24,766 nt of DNA from DATBLE01 sp050258035 (GCA_050258035.1 JBLMYA010000046.1:1-24766), one strand, 5' to 3'. Positions 1 through 7,780 are shown, counted from the stretch's first letter. Numbers and translations are program-made. The notes: generated by a model not told the origin, from the letters alone.

Positions 1-426
1 GGCCTCTCGCCGAGCGCGATGAGCTACCACCTGCGCGCGCTCGAGCGGTGGGGGATCGTCGAGCACGGTGCGTCGCGCGGGGACGGGCGCGAGCGGCCGT
101 GGCGCGCCGTCGGCCGCACGCTCCGCTTCGATCCCGAGACGATCTCCACCGCGGCGGTCGACGTGGTCGCCGGCACCACGCTCCAGCATCTCCGCGAGCG
201 CTTTCGGCACTGGGCGCTCGTCGAGGAGGGCGAGCCGAAAGGGTGGCGCGACGTCGCCGGCGTCAGTCGCGCCTACCTGTGGCTGACGGAGGACGAGGCG
301 GCCGCCTTCGACGCTGACCTGGGCGCGCTCCTGAAGAAGCACACGGGCGACCGCGACGCAGCGCACCACCCGGAGGGAACGCGACGCGTGTTCTGCCTCG
401 TCGCGATCGTCCCCGAGTCGGGCTGA
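1..426 (+). CDS. ArsR-like winged-helix transcriptional regulator (3' part)
   Basis: The reading frame is open from base 1, so the gene starts outside the window and the ATG at 19 is internal. The visible 141 residues begin in the recognition-helix/wing part of a winged helix: SPSAMSYHLRALERWGIVE is the typical ArsR S-x-x-S-x-H-L-x-x-L pattern. It is followed by a charged wing and a C-terminal domain of about 100 residues. ArsR-type proteins are cytoplasmic DNA-binding repressors or activators. No metal-binding CxC motif is visible in this part, and the extra C-terminal domain suggests a non-metal sensor. Its operator and targets cannot be seen. A short dyad (GGCGAA, TC, TTCGCC; 430-443) lies just after the stop. 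Confidence 0.75.
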   Translation, partial: GLSPSAMSYHLRALERWGIVEHGASRGDGRERPWRAVGRTLRFDPETISTAAVDVVAGTTLQHLRERFRHWALVEEGEPKGWRDVAGVSRAYLWLTEDEAAAFDADLGALLKKHTGDRDAAHHPEGTRRVFCLVAIVPESG

Positions 427-533
427 CCGGGCGAATCTTCGCCACGTCCGGCACTGCGACCGGCACGACACTGGCGGTATCCAGGGCCTGCTCCTCGCCG
501 TCGGGCTCCGTGCGAGTGCCGGAGAGTCCGACG

Positions 534-549
534 CCGCCATTCGTGGCGG
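534..549 (-). terminator. Hairpin directly after the zinc-ribbon gene
   Basis: CCGCCA and TGGCGG form a perfect 6-bp GC-rich stem around a four-base loop (TTCG on the plus strand, CGAA on the minus strand). It starts one base beyond the minus-strand stop codon at 551-553. There is no T-run, so this would be a U-less, actinobacterial-style terminator or an mRNA 3'-end stabiliser. The placement is suggestive only. Confidence 0.4.
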
Positions 550-550
550 A

Positions 551-799
551 CTAGCGCCCGAACCAGCGGCGCCGCGGCTGCGTCCTCTTCCACTCCGATC
601 GGCTCGGCAGGCGGCCGGCCTCGCGTGCCTGCCGGACGCACTCGACGTGTGCGTGGCGCCGGAGCGAATGGTCGCCCTCGGGAAAGAGCAGGACGTGGTC
701 GGTCATCGACTGGAGGCGCTTCCCGCAGAGGGGGCAGGTGTAGGTGGCGGGCTTGAGGTTCTGCGCGCGGCGGAGCTCCCACCAGCGCGGGCCGGTCAC
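551..799 (-). CDS. Small zinc-ribbon protein
   Basis: This encodes 82 residues if it starts at the GTG at 797-799. That GTG overlaps the upstream gene's TGA (796-798) as GTGA, the joint seen repeatedly in this window. An upstream in-frame GTG at 854-856 would force a 61-bp overlap and adds only a low-complexity His/Asp-rich stretch, so I reject it. The protein runs TGPRWWELRRAQN, then YTCPLCGKRL with one CxxC knuckle, then a central H and a later HAHVEC segment. These could supply the remaining zinc ligands. The tail is Arg-rich (RRRWFGR). I recognise the type as a short zinc-ribbon protein common in Thermoleophilia-like genomes but know no function. Coupling to the membrane protein upstream suggests joint expression. 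Confidence 0.7.
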   Translation of the reverse strand: MTGPRWWELRRAQNLKPATYTCPLCGKRLQSMTDHVLLFPEGDHSLRRHAHVECVRQAREAGRLPSRSEWKRTQPRRRWFGR

Positions 800-1251
800 T
801 TCGACGTCGTCGTACCGGTCGTCGTCGTGGTGCCCGCCGTAGGCGGCACGGGACACTTGTAACCGGTTCGCGACTTCAGCGTCCGGCAGCTCGATGACAC
901 GATCTTGGCGCCGTTCCAGGCCCGGGCGAGGCTGAGGACGTCGCTGGAGACGGTGACCACGTAGCTCTTCCCGCCGGCACCGGTGCTGAGGTCGATGGTC
1001 AACGGCACGGTCAGCTCCTTCGCCAGCACCGGGTCGGAGACGACGACGTCTGCGAGGCTGTCCGTGTACTTTCCGTTCTTCGCGAAGGCCGCCTTCTCGG
1101 CCTTGTCGATCCGGTCAATGGCGTCGCGCGTCAACGTCGCCCGGTCTTTCGAGGAGAGCGTCTTCGAGCTCGAGCCCTTGAAGAGCTGGGGAATGATGAA
1201 CAGCGCCGCGAAGGCGATCAGGATGATCGGGAGGAAGCGGCGCATGTCCAT
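796..1251 (-). CDS. Membrane-anchored protein with pilin-like ectodomain
   Basis: This encodes 151 residues from the ATG at 1249-1251 (MDMRRFLPIILIAF). A second ATG six bases later is equally possible, and a longer upstream extension is low-complexity and unlikely. Residues about 5-23 form one transmembrane segment or signal anchor. The ectodomain contains AIDRIDKAEKAAFAKNGKYTDSLADV. This is the pattern seen at the start of the globular part of many type II/IV pseudopilins, where a helix is followed by NGxYTxSLxDL. No prepilin peptidase site (G|xxxxE) precedes the membrane helix, so it would not be processed as a pilin. Two Cys in the C-terminal half may form a disulfide. The tail is Thr-rich (TTTTTGTTTSK) and could be disordered or glycosylated. 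It is divergent from the Tad operon. Its function is unknown; a pilus-associated role is inferred. Confidence 0.65.
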   Translation of the reverse strand: MDMRRFLPIILIAFAALFIIPQLFKGSSSKTLSSKDRATLTRDAIDRIDKAEKAAFAKNGKYTDSLADVVVSDPVLAKELTVPLTIDLSTGAGGKSYVVTVSSDVLSLARAWNGAKIVSSSCRTLKSRTGYKCPVPPTAGTTTTTGTTTSK

Positions 1252-1444
1252 GGGCGCCGAACAGTACCCGTGCGCTGCCGCACCGGTCGCGGTTCCCTCG
1301 TTCGCGTGAGACGGCCGAGATGGCCCAGGACCACCCATCCTGGCGAGCCCGCCCTACCCGAGCGGTGGTGGCGCGTGCCGAGGCACAGGCCTACAAGACG
1401 TCGGTAAACGCAGTAGACCCACAAAAAGGGAGGTGGGGTACGTG
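1252..1444. promoter_or_regulatory. Divergent intergenic region upstream of the Tad operon
   Basis: About 190 bp separate the minus-strand pilin-like gene from the first Flp pilin. A dyad GTGCC-GA-GGCAC lies at 1375-1386 and could be an operator. A purine-rich ribosome-binding site (GGGAGG, 1428-1433) precedes the pilin start. I see no convincing -35/-10 pair. The region must carry the operon promoter because no plus-strand gene lies immediately upstream. Confidence 0.35.
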
Positions 1445-1630
1445 ATGGATCGCTTCAACGCGACCCTGACGCGGTGGTTCCTCGAGCTGCGGGATCGGGA
1501 AGAGGGCCAGGCCGCCGTCGAGTACGGCGTGCTGGTCGCCCTGATCATCGCCGTTGCGATCGCGACCATCGGCATCCTCGGCGGCAAGGTGAACGGTGCC
1601 TTCAACGCCGTCAACTCGGTGCTGCCGTAG
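1445..1630 (+). CDS. flp: Flp/Fap-type type IVb pilin (major Tad pilin candidate 1)
   Basis: This 61-residue prepilin forms the Tad pilus fibre after cleavage by the prepilin peptidase. The processing motif is EEGQAAVEYG: cleavage is expected between G and Q, leaving Glu at mature position 5 and Tyr at 6, the Flp signature. A hydrophobic helix of about 22 residues follows (VLVALIIAVAIATIGILGG), then a short polar tail ending NSVLP. The leader of about 21 residues is charged. GGGAGG at 1428-1433 serves the start: the GTG at 1442 is 8 nt and the ATG at 1445 is 11 nt downstream, so the exact start is ambiguous by one codon. A GTG at 1433 is too close to the ribosome-binding site. It is the first gene of the operon, followed after 4 nt by a second pilin. 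Confidence 0.92.
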   Translation: MDRFNATLTRWFLELRDREEGQAAVEYGVLVALIIAVAIATIGILGGKVNGAFNAVNSVLP

Positions 1631-1634
1631 GCAC

Positions 1635-1787
1635 GTGTTCCGCATCCTCTGGCGCGAAGACGGACAGGCGAGCGTCGAGTACGGCTTCCTCGCCGCGCTC
1701 GTCTCGATCGCCGCGATCGGCCTGATGGCGGCGCTCGGGATCTCGGTCCAGGGCCTCTTCCAGACCGTCGTGGACATCTTTCCGTGA
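1635..1787 (+). CDS. flp: Second Flp-type pilin
   Basis: This encodes 50 residues from a GTG at 1635, four bases after the stop of the first pilin. An ATG at 1596 lies inside the first pilin and adds an unrelated low-complexity extension, so I reject it. The leader is very short (about 9 residues) before G|QASVEYG, again with Glu5-Tyr6. A hydrophobic helix follows (FLAALVSIAAIGLMAALGI), then a tail ending VDIFP. Beyond the motif it differs clearly from the first pilin, so this is not a recent tandem copy. It may be a minor or alternative subunit. No good Shine-Dalgarno is visible, so translation probably depends on coupling to the first pilin. Its stop TGA forms GTGA with an in-frame GTG of the next reading frame. 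Confidence 0.85.
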   Translation: MFRILWREDGQASVEYGFLAALVSIAAIGLMAALGISVQGLFQTVVDIFP

Positions 1788-1876
1788 CGTGCCAGTCCGA
1801 TGCACCTGTCCGGACGCCGTGCCGCTTTCTCGCCGGCGTCCGGACGGGGCGTGTCCTCGGAGCCGACAACCGGACC

Positions 1877-2413
1877 ATGAACCCACTCGATTCAGCCAGA
1901 TCGACCTACCGGGCCTCGCGGGCGACGCTCGCGAAGGGCCTCGCCATTGCCCGACGCGACCACGGGGTGGCGGCAGTGGAGTTCGCCGTCCTCGTGCCCG
2001 TCCTGCTCCTGATCGTCTTCGGGATCCTCGATTTCGGGCGGGCGATGAACTACAAGAACGAGCTCACACAGGTCGCCAACCAGGTTGCCCGCTATGCGGC
2101 CGTCAACAAGAGCCCGATCGACGGGCGGTCGGCCTTCCCCAGCTGCGGCGACGTGAAGAGCTACTTCGCGTCGTCGAGCCCGTTGCACGTCGACACGCCG
2201 GAGATCGCGACGATGATCAGCAACGGGACGCTGGCGATCACTCCGGGCGCCAAGGTCGGCGACCCCGTCACCGTCACGTTCACGACCGACTTCAGCTACC
2301 TGCCGTTCATCGGCAGCTCGACGTTCGGGATCGGCAAGGCGAGCAGCAGCCTCTCCGGCAAGGCGACGATGCGCCTCGAGCAGGTGCCGACCTTCGGAGG
2401 AGGCTCGTGCTGA
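1877..2413 (+). CDS. tadE: TadE-like minor pilin/pseudopilin
   Basis: This encodes 178 residues from the ATG at 1877. A GTG at 1784, overlapping the previous stop as GTGA, would add 31 residues rich in Arg, Cys and Thr with no TadE character. The GTGA joint is nevertheless common in this operon, so that start stays possible. Residues about 25-50 carry RRDHGVAAVEFAVLVPVLLL, with a prepilin-like site G|VAAVEF and Glu5, then a membrane helix and FGILDFGRAMNYKNELTQVANQVARYAAV, the standard TadE region. The exported domain of about 110 residues has two Cys. TadE proteins are processed by the same peptidase as Flp and are thought to act in pilus assembly or anchoring at the cytoplasmic membrane. 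Confidence 0.88.
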   Translation: MNPLDSARSTYRASRATLAKGLAIARRDHGVAAVEFAVLVPVLLLIVFGILDFGRAMNYKNELTQVANQVARYAAVNKSPIDGRSAFPSCGDVKSYFASSSPLHVDTPEIATMISNGTLAITPGAKVGDPVTVTFTTDFSYLPFIGSSTFGIGKASSSLSGKATMRLEQVPTFGGGSC

Positions 2414-2424
2414 GGCGGTGCCCG

Positions 2425-4410
2425 ATGTGCGACTCGCGGGGAGCCGTCGCGGTCCTCGTGGCGCTGATGATGCCGCTGTTCGCGGTGCTGATGGCGTTCG
2501 CCGTCGACACCGGCAACTGGTGGACGCACACCCGGCACCTGCAGACGCAGGCGGACGCAGGAGCGTTCGCCGGCGCGCAGGGCCCCTGGTTCCCGGCCTG
2601 TGACGAGCTCTCGATCGAGCAGAACGCCAACGACTACAGCGGGGTCGCGTTCAACAAGCAGTACCAGCCGTCCGGAGCCGTCACCGTCCTGCTCAACTCG
2701 ACCGCCTATTCCGACAAGGGCGGCGGCTCGTTCAGCGACGGGGGCACGCCCTGTCAGACCCTGGCGAGCTCGACTGCCGACAACCCGGCGTTCCTCGACG
2801 TCAAGGCCACGGAAGCCGGGCTCGCGAACATCTTCGGCAACATGTCGAGCCTCTTCGGGGGGGCCGGCTTCAGCTCGGTCACGACACACGCCCATGCACG
2901 CGTCGAGATCCAGGGCGTACAGGAGGAAGAGGCCGTCCGCCCGATCGCGGTGCGGAACCCATCCCTCTACCAGTGCGCCCACGCACAGCTCTGGACCACT
3001 GACTCGAACGGCAATCTCGCCTCGAAGCTCGGTCCGGAGTTCACCTCGTACTCGCGCTCGGTCCTCTCCGACACCTCGACGCAGTTCCAGATCACCGGCA
3101 CCGCGACCATGCCCTCGAAGGGCGACTCGCAGGCGCCGCACGTCGCCGTCCAGGTCATTCTCGGCAACGCCGGCTGCGTCGTGACCGACACGTTCGCCGA
3201 TCCCCCCGGCACGAACGGGGTCGACTTCATCAACGTCTACAAGAGCGGCATCACCGTGGGCAACGGCCAGCCCCCGGAACTCGGCAGCGTCTCGATGCCG
3301 CCCGGCCTGAGCAACTGCGACCCCGATCCGTACTTCGCGACGAACGGGTGCACGGCCGTCGTCAAGGCCTACGTGACGTTCGCGCCCGGAGCCGTGACGA
3401 GCGGTTCCGGCAAGAACGCGTTCGTCGCGGTCAACGGCGTCGATGCTGTGGCCGCGACCGACGTCGGCGGTCTCTACTGGACCGCGGCGGTGCCCGTTGG
3501 AAGCGAGTCCGGCCCGAACCCGATCACGATCGACTGGAAGCAGAAGTTCGGCAGCGTGCCGAACGGCAACAACCCCAACCCCAAGGACTGCAGCAAGGGC
3601 CAGGGCTGCTCGGGCAGCTTCGACGTCGCGCAGCAGGCGTTCGGCGCGACGAACGACGAGGACTTCACGAACTCGGGCGACATCGACCTCGTCCAGATCG
3701 CCGACGGAAGCGGTCTCTACGCGAACTCGCTGGTTCAGGGAAGCACACACAACTTCACGATCACGGTCCGGGTGAAGGGGCTCGAGAACTCGAAGCCGAC
3801 CGACCCGCCGGTCGTGCTGCGCAACTCGAACCAGAACTCGAAGCGCACCGGCCTGGTCGACTGCGGTCAGGGGGACGGCGCGAACGCCGACAAGGCCGCG
3901 ATCGTCAACGGCTGCCCGCTCGGGGTCTACATCTGGCCCGAGGGGACCGGGTGTGTCCTTCCGAACAACGACCCGATCGACTGCGTGACCGCGATCCCCG
4001 GGAACCGCCGGCAGAAGATCGCGAGCGCGATCAAGGACCGGATCAACGGCGGCTGCAACTACTGGAACGCCTACCGAGACAGCGGGTCGTTCGACATCAA
4101 CAACTACATCCAGCCGAGCGACCCGCGGCTCCTGCCGCTGATCATCACGGAGCCGGCCGATCTTGCCGGCAACACGAACGGCGATCCGATCCCCGTCCGG
4201 GCGATCGCCACCTTCTACGTCACCGGTTACGACGGCGGTGCCGGCAACGGGCAGGGCTGCGCCAACGAGCCGTACCCGGGCAAGGGCTCGGACAAGTTCC
4301 AGGTCTGGGGCCACTGGATCAAGTACGTCCCCGTCGGCGGGGGTGTCGGCAACGGCCAGGGCTGTGACCCGACCAAATTCGGGGACTGCATCGCAGTCCT
4401 CACCCAATAG
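2425..4410 (+). CDS. Large TadG-like Flp pilus-assembly protein
   Basis: This encodes 661 residues from the ATG at 2425. A GTG at 2407 would place the start only 3 nt behind GGAGGAGG (2396-2403), while a GAGG at 2412-2415 sits 9 nt before 2425. The N-terminus RGAVAVLVALMMPLFAVLMAF, followed by VDTGNWWTHTRHLQTQADAGAFAGAQ, is the typical TadE/TadG-like N-terminal anchor. Position +5 after the glycine is not Glu, so it may not be cleaved as a pilin. The rest is one long exported region with about 17 Cys, rich in Asn, Gly and Ser. I see no von Willebrand A motif (DxSxS), which many TadG proteins carry. Two GNGQGC motifs occur near the C-terminus. It is probably a surface-exposed or pilus-base component held by one membrane helix. 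Confidence 0.78.
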   Translation: MCDSRGAVAVLVALMMPLFAVLMAFAVDTGNWWTHTRHLQTQADAGAFAGAQGPWFPACDELSIEQNANDYSGVAFNKQYQPSGAVTVLLNSTAYSDKGGGSFSDGGTPCQTLASSTADNPAFLDVKATEAGLANIFGNMSSLFGGAGFSSVTTHAHARVEIQGVQEEEAVRPIAVRNPSLYQCAHAQLWTTDSNGNLASKLGPEFTSYSRSVLSDTSTQFQITGTATMPSKGDSQAPHVAVQVILGNAGCVVTDTFADPPGTNGVDFINVYKSGITVGNGQPPELGSVSMPPGLSNCDPDPYFATNGCTAVVKAYVTFAPGAVTSGSGKNAFVAVNGVDAVAATDVGGLYWTAAVPVGSESGPNPITIDWKQKFGSVPNGNNPNPKDCSKGQGCSGSFDVAQQAFGATNDEDFTNSGDIDLVQIADGSGLYANSLVQGSTHNFTITVRVKGLENSKPTDPPVVLRNSNQNSKRTGLVDCGQGDGANADKAAIVNGCPLGVYIWPEGTGCVLPNNDPIDCVTAIPGNRRQKIASAIKDRINGGCNYWNAYRDSGSFDINNYIQPSDPRLLPLIITEPADLAGNTNGDPIPVRAIATFYVTGYDGGAGNGQGCANEPYPGKGSDKFQVWGHWIKYVPVGGGVGNGQGCDPTKFGDCIAVLTQ

Positions 4411-4429
4411 GAGAGGGAGGCCAATCACC

Positions 4430-5227
4430 ATGGAGTACGCACACAAGCTCTTCTCGACCAGGGGAGGAACCCTCCTCCTGGCCGGGCTGACGGCGGTGAT
4501 CGCCGCGATCGCGGTCTTCGCCTACGTCGAGCACTATCGCAGCAGCGTGAAGGAGGGAGGCGTTCCCGCGACGGTGCTCGTCTCGTCGGGCCCGATCGTG
4601 AAGGGAACTCCCGGGAGCGTGATCGCGACGAAGCACCTGTACCAGGCGCAGACGATTCGCGAGAGCCAGCTCCGCGAGGGCGCGGTCAGCGATCCCTCGA
4701 GCCTGCGTGGGATGGTCGCCAAGACCGACATCCTGGGCGGCCAGCAGCTCACCGTCGCCGACTTCACCTCGGCGAAGGGGGGACTCACGGCGGGCCTGGC
4801 GGGCCTCCAGCGGGCCACGACCATCTCGATCGACTCGGCCCACGGGATGATCGGCCAGATCGCCGACGGCGACCGCGTCGACGTCTACGCGGGCTTCAAC
4901 GTCAACCCCGTCGACTCCTCGGGCCGCCCGATCATGGCCGGCCAGTCGCGGCCCGTCCTGCGGCTGATCATGCAGAACGTCACCGTCCTCCACGTCACGA
5001 AGTCGAATCGCTTCGGTGCCTCGAGCGACGACTCCGAGGTGACGCTGAAGACGACGTCGTACCAGTCGCAGAAGCTCGCCTTCGCCTCGGACAACGGCAA
5101 GGTATGGCTCGTCCTGCGGCCCCCGAGCGGCGCCCGGCCGGCTGCACCCAGGCTGATCACCGTCGAGACGCTGCTGCTCGGTCTCTCGCCGACGGCGGTG
5201 CTCCACACCTTCGGAGGGAAGTCGTGA
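4430..5227 (+). CDS. cpaB: CpaB/RcpC-like Flp pilus assembly protein with SAF domain
   Basis: This encodes 265 residues. The start is the ATG at 4430, placed 9 nt after GAGAGGGAGG (4411-4420), the clearest ribosome-binding site in the operon. An N-terminal membrane helix (about residues 14-34, LLLAGLTAVIAAIAVFAYVE) is followed by a SAF-type domain: VLVSSGPIVKGTPGSVI, then LRGMVAKTDILGGQQLTVADF. After it comes the CpaB C-terminal region with AGLQRATTISIDSAHGMIGQIADGDRVDVYAGF. In diderm bacteria CpaB/RcpC works with the secretin. Here no secretin is present, so it probably acts at the outer face of the cytoplasmic membrane or cell wall. It lies 19 nt behind the TadG-like gene and overlaps the next gene by GTGA. 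Confidence 0.88.
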   Translation: MEYAHKLFSTRGGTLLLAGLTAVIAAIAVFAYVEHYRSSVKEGGVPATVLVSSGPIVKGTPGSVIATKHLYQAQTIRESQLREGAVSDPSSLRGMVAKTDILGGQQLTVADFTSAKGGLTAGLAGLQRATTISIDSAHGMIGQIADGDRVDVYAGFNVNPVDSSGRPIMAGQSRPVLRLIMQNVTVLHVTKSNRFGASSDDSEVTLKTTSYQSQKLAFASDNGKVWLVLRPPSGARPAAPRLITVETLLLGLSPTAVLHTFGGKS

Positions 5228-6426
5228 GCTCCATTCGCGCACTCGTCGCGCTCGAAAAAGGCGTCGAGCCCGACGCCGTCCGGGCGGCATTGCCGCCGGG
5301 CGGCGTGGAGGTCCTCCAGTGGCTCGACTCGGCGTCGGCGCAGCAGGCCGGCAAGGAGCCGGCTGCGGACATCCTGGTCGTGGCCTGCTCGGCGAAGTCG
5401 GGAAGCTCGATCTCGCTGATCGATCGCGTCACGAAGATCGCGCCCGATCGGCCGGTCGTCGTCCTGCAGTTCGACGGAGCCGACTCGAACGGGTTCATGC
5501 AGCAGGTGTTCGCCGCGGGTGCCGACGACATCGTCGCTCTCCCCGAGGCGCCGGAGCGCGTCAGGCACGCGCTGCAGAAGGCGATCGCCCGGAGGCGTGG
5601 GTCGACGCTCGCCCACGGCGCGGAGCCGGCGTCGCTCGTCTGTGTCCTCGGGCCCAAGGGCGGTACCGGCAAGACCGTCACCGCCTGCAACCTCTCGGTC
5701 GCTCTTGCCGAGCTCGGGCAAAGGGTCTGTCTCGTCGACCTCGACCTGCACTTCGGCGACGTCGGGCTCGGCCTTCGTCTCAGCCCCGAGCGGACGATCT
5801 ACGACCTCGCGCGGGCCGGCGGCACTCTCGACGCCGAGAAGGTCGACGACTACCTCACCGACCACGAATCGGGTGTACGCGTCCTGCTCGCCCCGGTGAG
5901 GCCGGATCACGCAGGTGCGGTGGGTCCCGACTTCATCAGCGAGGTGCTGGCCCTCCTGCGGTCGATGAGCGACTTCGTCGTCGTCGACACGCCGGCCGGA
6001 TTCCCGGCCGAGGTGATCACTGCCGTCGACAGCTCGACCGACATCGTCGTCGTCGGGATGCTCGACGCGTTCTCGCTCAAGGACACGAAGCTCGGGCTCG
6101 AGACGCTCGACCGGATGGGCTACGACCGCGGGTCGATCCGCGTCGTCCTCAACCGCGCCGACACACATGTCGGGATCGGCAAGGACGACGTGGGCGCCAT
6201 CCTCGACCGGGAGCCGGACGTCCTCGTGCCGAGCCAGCGGGACATCCCTCGCACCGTCACCCAGGGAACCCCGATCGTGACGGCCCAGCCGAAGTCCACC
6301 GCTGCCAGGTCGTTCCGAGGCTTGGCGGCTCTGTACACGTCAACGCCGGCACCGTCGGCCGAAACCAACGGGGCGGCGCCGGTTCCTGCATCCCGTCGCA
6401 GGGCCCTGCTGCTGAGGAGGGCGTGA
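5224..6426 (+). CDS. tadZ: TadZ/CpaE pilus-localisation ATPase
   Basis: This encodes 400 residues from a GTG that overlaps the cpaB stop as GTGA (5224-5227). Residues 1 to about 125 form a receiver-like domain. It appears degenerate, because the strand that should end in the phospho-Asp reads ADILVVACSAKSG. The C-terminal ParA/MinD-type ATPase has a deviant Walker A GPKGGTGKT at 143-151, with the second Lys at 150. It continues with LVDLDLHFGDVGLGL, DFVVVDTPAGF as the Walker B strand, and LNRAD. TadZ/CpaE proteins position the Tad machine at the cell pole or membrane. The C-terminus is Ala/Pro-rich and ends RRALLLRRA. The next gene starts 4 nt after the stop. Confidence 0.9.
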   Translation: MSSIRALVALEKGVEPDAVRAALPPGGVEVLQWLDSASAQQAGKEPAADILVVACSAKSGSSISLIDRVTKIAPDRPVVVLQFDGADSNGFMQQVFAAGADDIVALPEAPERVRHALQKAIARRRGSTLAHGAEPASLVCVLGPKGGTGKTVTACNLSVALAELGQRVCLVDLDLHFGDVGLGLRLSPERTIYDLARAGGTLDAEKVDDYLTDHESGVRVLLAPVRPDHAGAVGPDFISEVLALLRSMSDFVVVDTPAGFPAEVITAVDSSTDIVVVGMLDAFSLKDTKLGLETLDRMGYDRGSIRVVLNRADTHVGIGKDDVGAILDREPDVLVPSQRDIPRTVTQGTPIVTAQPKSTAARSFRGLAALYTSTPAPSAETNGAAPVPASRRRALLLRRA

Positions 6427-6430
6427 GAAG

Positions 6431-7780
6431 ATGGAACTCCACGAGCGGATCAGGGCGGCGCAGACCGCAGAGGCCGAGCACACCGACCGGGAGGTCGACC
6501 CGTTCGCCGAGCTGAAGACGAGGCTCCATCTCGCGATCATCGGCGAGCTCGGCCCGCAGCTCTACAACTCCGGCGGCGACCAGAAGCTCCTGCACGACCG
6601 GGTCGTCGTCTCGATCAGGGAACGGTTGCAGGCCGAGACAGGGCTGTCCCGGGACGACCGGACCCGGCTCCAGCACGAGATCCAGGCCGACATCCTCGCC
6701 TACGGGCCGATCGAGCCCCTCCTCGTCGACGACACCGTCAGCGAGATCATGATCAACGGCCCCTACGACGTCTGGCTCGAGCGGGACGGCCTGCTCTCCA
6801 AGACGCCGTACTCCTTCAACGACGAGTCACACCTCCGGCGGATCATCAACAAGATGGTCGGCCAGATCGGACGCCGCATCGACGAGTCCTCGCCGATGGT
6901 CGACGCCCGCCTGCCCGACGGGAGCCGCGTGAACGCGATCATCCCGCCGCTGTCGCTCACCGGGCCGCTGGTGACGATCCGGAAGTTCCACCACAAGCGG
7001 TTCTTCCTCGACGACCTGATCGCGGTCGGGACGCTCTCCGAGCAGGCCGCGAACTTCCTCAGGCTCTGCATCCAGGCCGAGCTGAACATCCTCATCTCGG
7101 GCGGCACCGGCACCGGCAAGACGACCTTGCTGAACGCGCTTTCCGAGGCGATCCCCGACGATCAGCGGATCGTGACGATCGAGGACGCGGCCGAGCTGAG
7201 GCTGCGGCAGCAGCACGTGCTCCGGCTCGAAGGCCGGCCCAAGAACATCGAGGGCGAGGGCGAGATCACGATTCGCGATCTCGTCCGCAACGCCCTGCGC
7301 ATGCGGCCGGACCGGATCATCGTCGGCGAGGTTCGCGGCGCCGAGGCGCTGGACATGCTCCAGGCGATGAACACGGGCCACGACGGCTCGCTCTCGACGG
7401 TGCACTGCAACTCGCCGCGCGACGCGCTCGCGCGCGTCGAGACGATGGTGCTGATGGCGGGCTACGAGCTGCCGATCAAGGCGATCAGGCAGCAGGTCGC
7501 GTCGGCGCTCGAGCTGATCGTGCATCTCGAGCGCATGGACGACGGCACCCGCAAGGTGACGACGATCACCGAGGTCCAGCGCATGGAAGGCGACGTGATC
7601 ATGCTCCAGGATCTCTTCACCTTCGGTCTCGAGGCCGTGACGGCCGACCGCACGATCCTCGGCGAGCTGCGCCCGTGCGGCCTCCGGCCGAGCTTCGAGC
7701 GGAAGTTCGCGAAGCACGGCATCGAGCTGCCGGCCGAGCTCTTCGGGCCGCAACCTCTCTCGGAGGTGATGGCCAGGTGA
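6431..7780 (+). CDS. cpaF: CpaF/TadA pilus assembly ATPase (type II/IV secretion superfamily)
   Basis: This encodes 449 residues. AGGAGG at 6415-6420 precedes the ATG at 6431 by 10 nt. The N-terminal domain includes LAYGPIEPLLVDDTVSEIMI, which is characteristic of CpaF. The ATPase core has Walker A GGTGTGKTT (Lys230), an Asp box ITIEDAAELRL, Walker B RIIVGEVRG (Glu300) and a His box TGHDGSLSTVHCNS. It is a cytoplasmic hexameric motor that drives Flp pilin polymerisation and possibly retraction. Length and motifs are complete, so it should be active. Its stop overlaps the GTG of the vWA-TadB gene (GTGA, 7777-7780), consistent with coupled synthesis of motor and platform. Confidence 0.96.
   Translation: MELHERIRAAQTAEAEHTDREVDPFAELKTRLHLAIIGELGPQLYNSGGDQKLLHDRVVVSIRERLQAETGLSRDDRTRLQHEIQADILAYGPIEPLLVDDTVSEIMINGPYDVWLERDGLLSKTPYSFNDESHLRRIINKMVGQIGRRIDESSPMVDARLPDGSRVNAIIPPLSLTGPLVTIRKFHHKRFFLDDLIAVGTLSEQAANFLRLCIQAELNILISGGTGTGKTTLLNALSEAIPDDQRIVTIEDAAELRLRQQHVLRLEGRPKNIEGEGEITIRDLVRNALRMRPDRIIVGEVRGAEALDMLQAMNTGHDGSLSTVHCNSPRDALARVETMVLMAGYELPIKAIRQQVASALELIVHLERMDDGTRKVTTITEVQRMEGDVIMLQDLFTFGLEAVTADRTILGELRPCGLRPSFERKFAKHGIELPAELFGPQPLSEVMAR

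Noticed and set aside
430..443. GGCGAA-TC-TTCGCC dyad after the first gene
   Set aside because: The two-base loop is too tight for the full stem and no T-run follows. Could be chance.
800..856. Longer start of the zinc-ribbon gene at 856
   Set aside because: It would overlap the upstream gene by 61 bp, and the extra residues are His/Asp-rich filler. The GTG at 799 gives a clean 4-base overlap.
1784..1876. Upstream extension of TadE from the GTG at 1784
   Set aside because: The GTGA overlap is attractive, but the added 31 residues do not look like a prepilin leader. Kept only as an alternative start.
4240..4370. Repeated GNGQGC motif near the TadG C-terminus as a repeat domain
   Set aside because: Only two short copies about 30 residues apart, with different surroundings; not enough for a repeat array.
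2296..4446. Long minus-strand open frame of 716 codons opposite the TadG-like gene
   Set aside because: It is an antisense shadow in GC-rich DNA. Its translation is Arg/Asp/Val-rich with no domain, while the plus strand encodes a recognisable TadG-like anchor in operon context.
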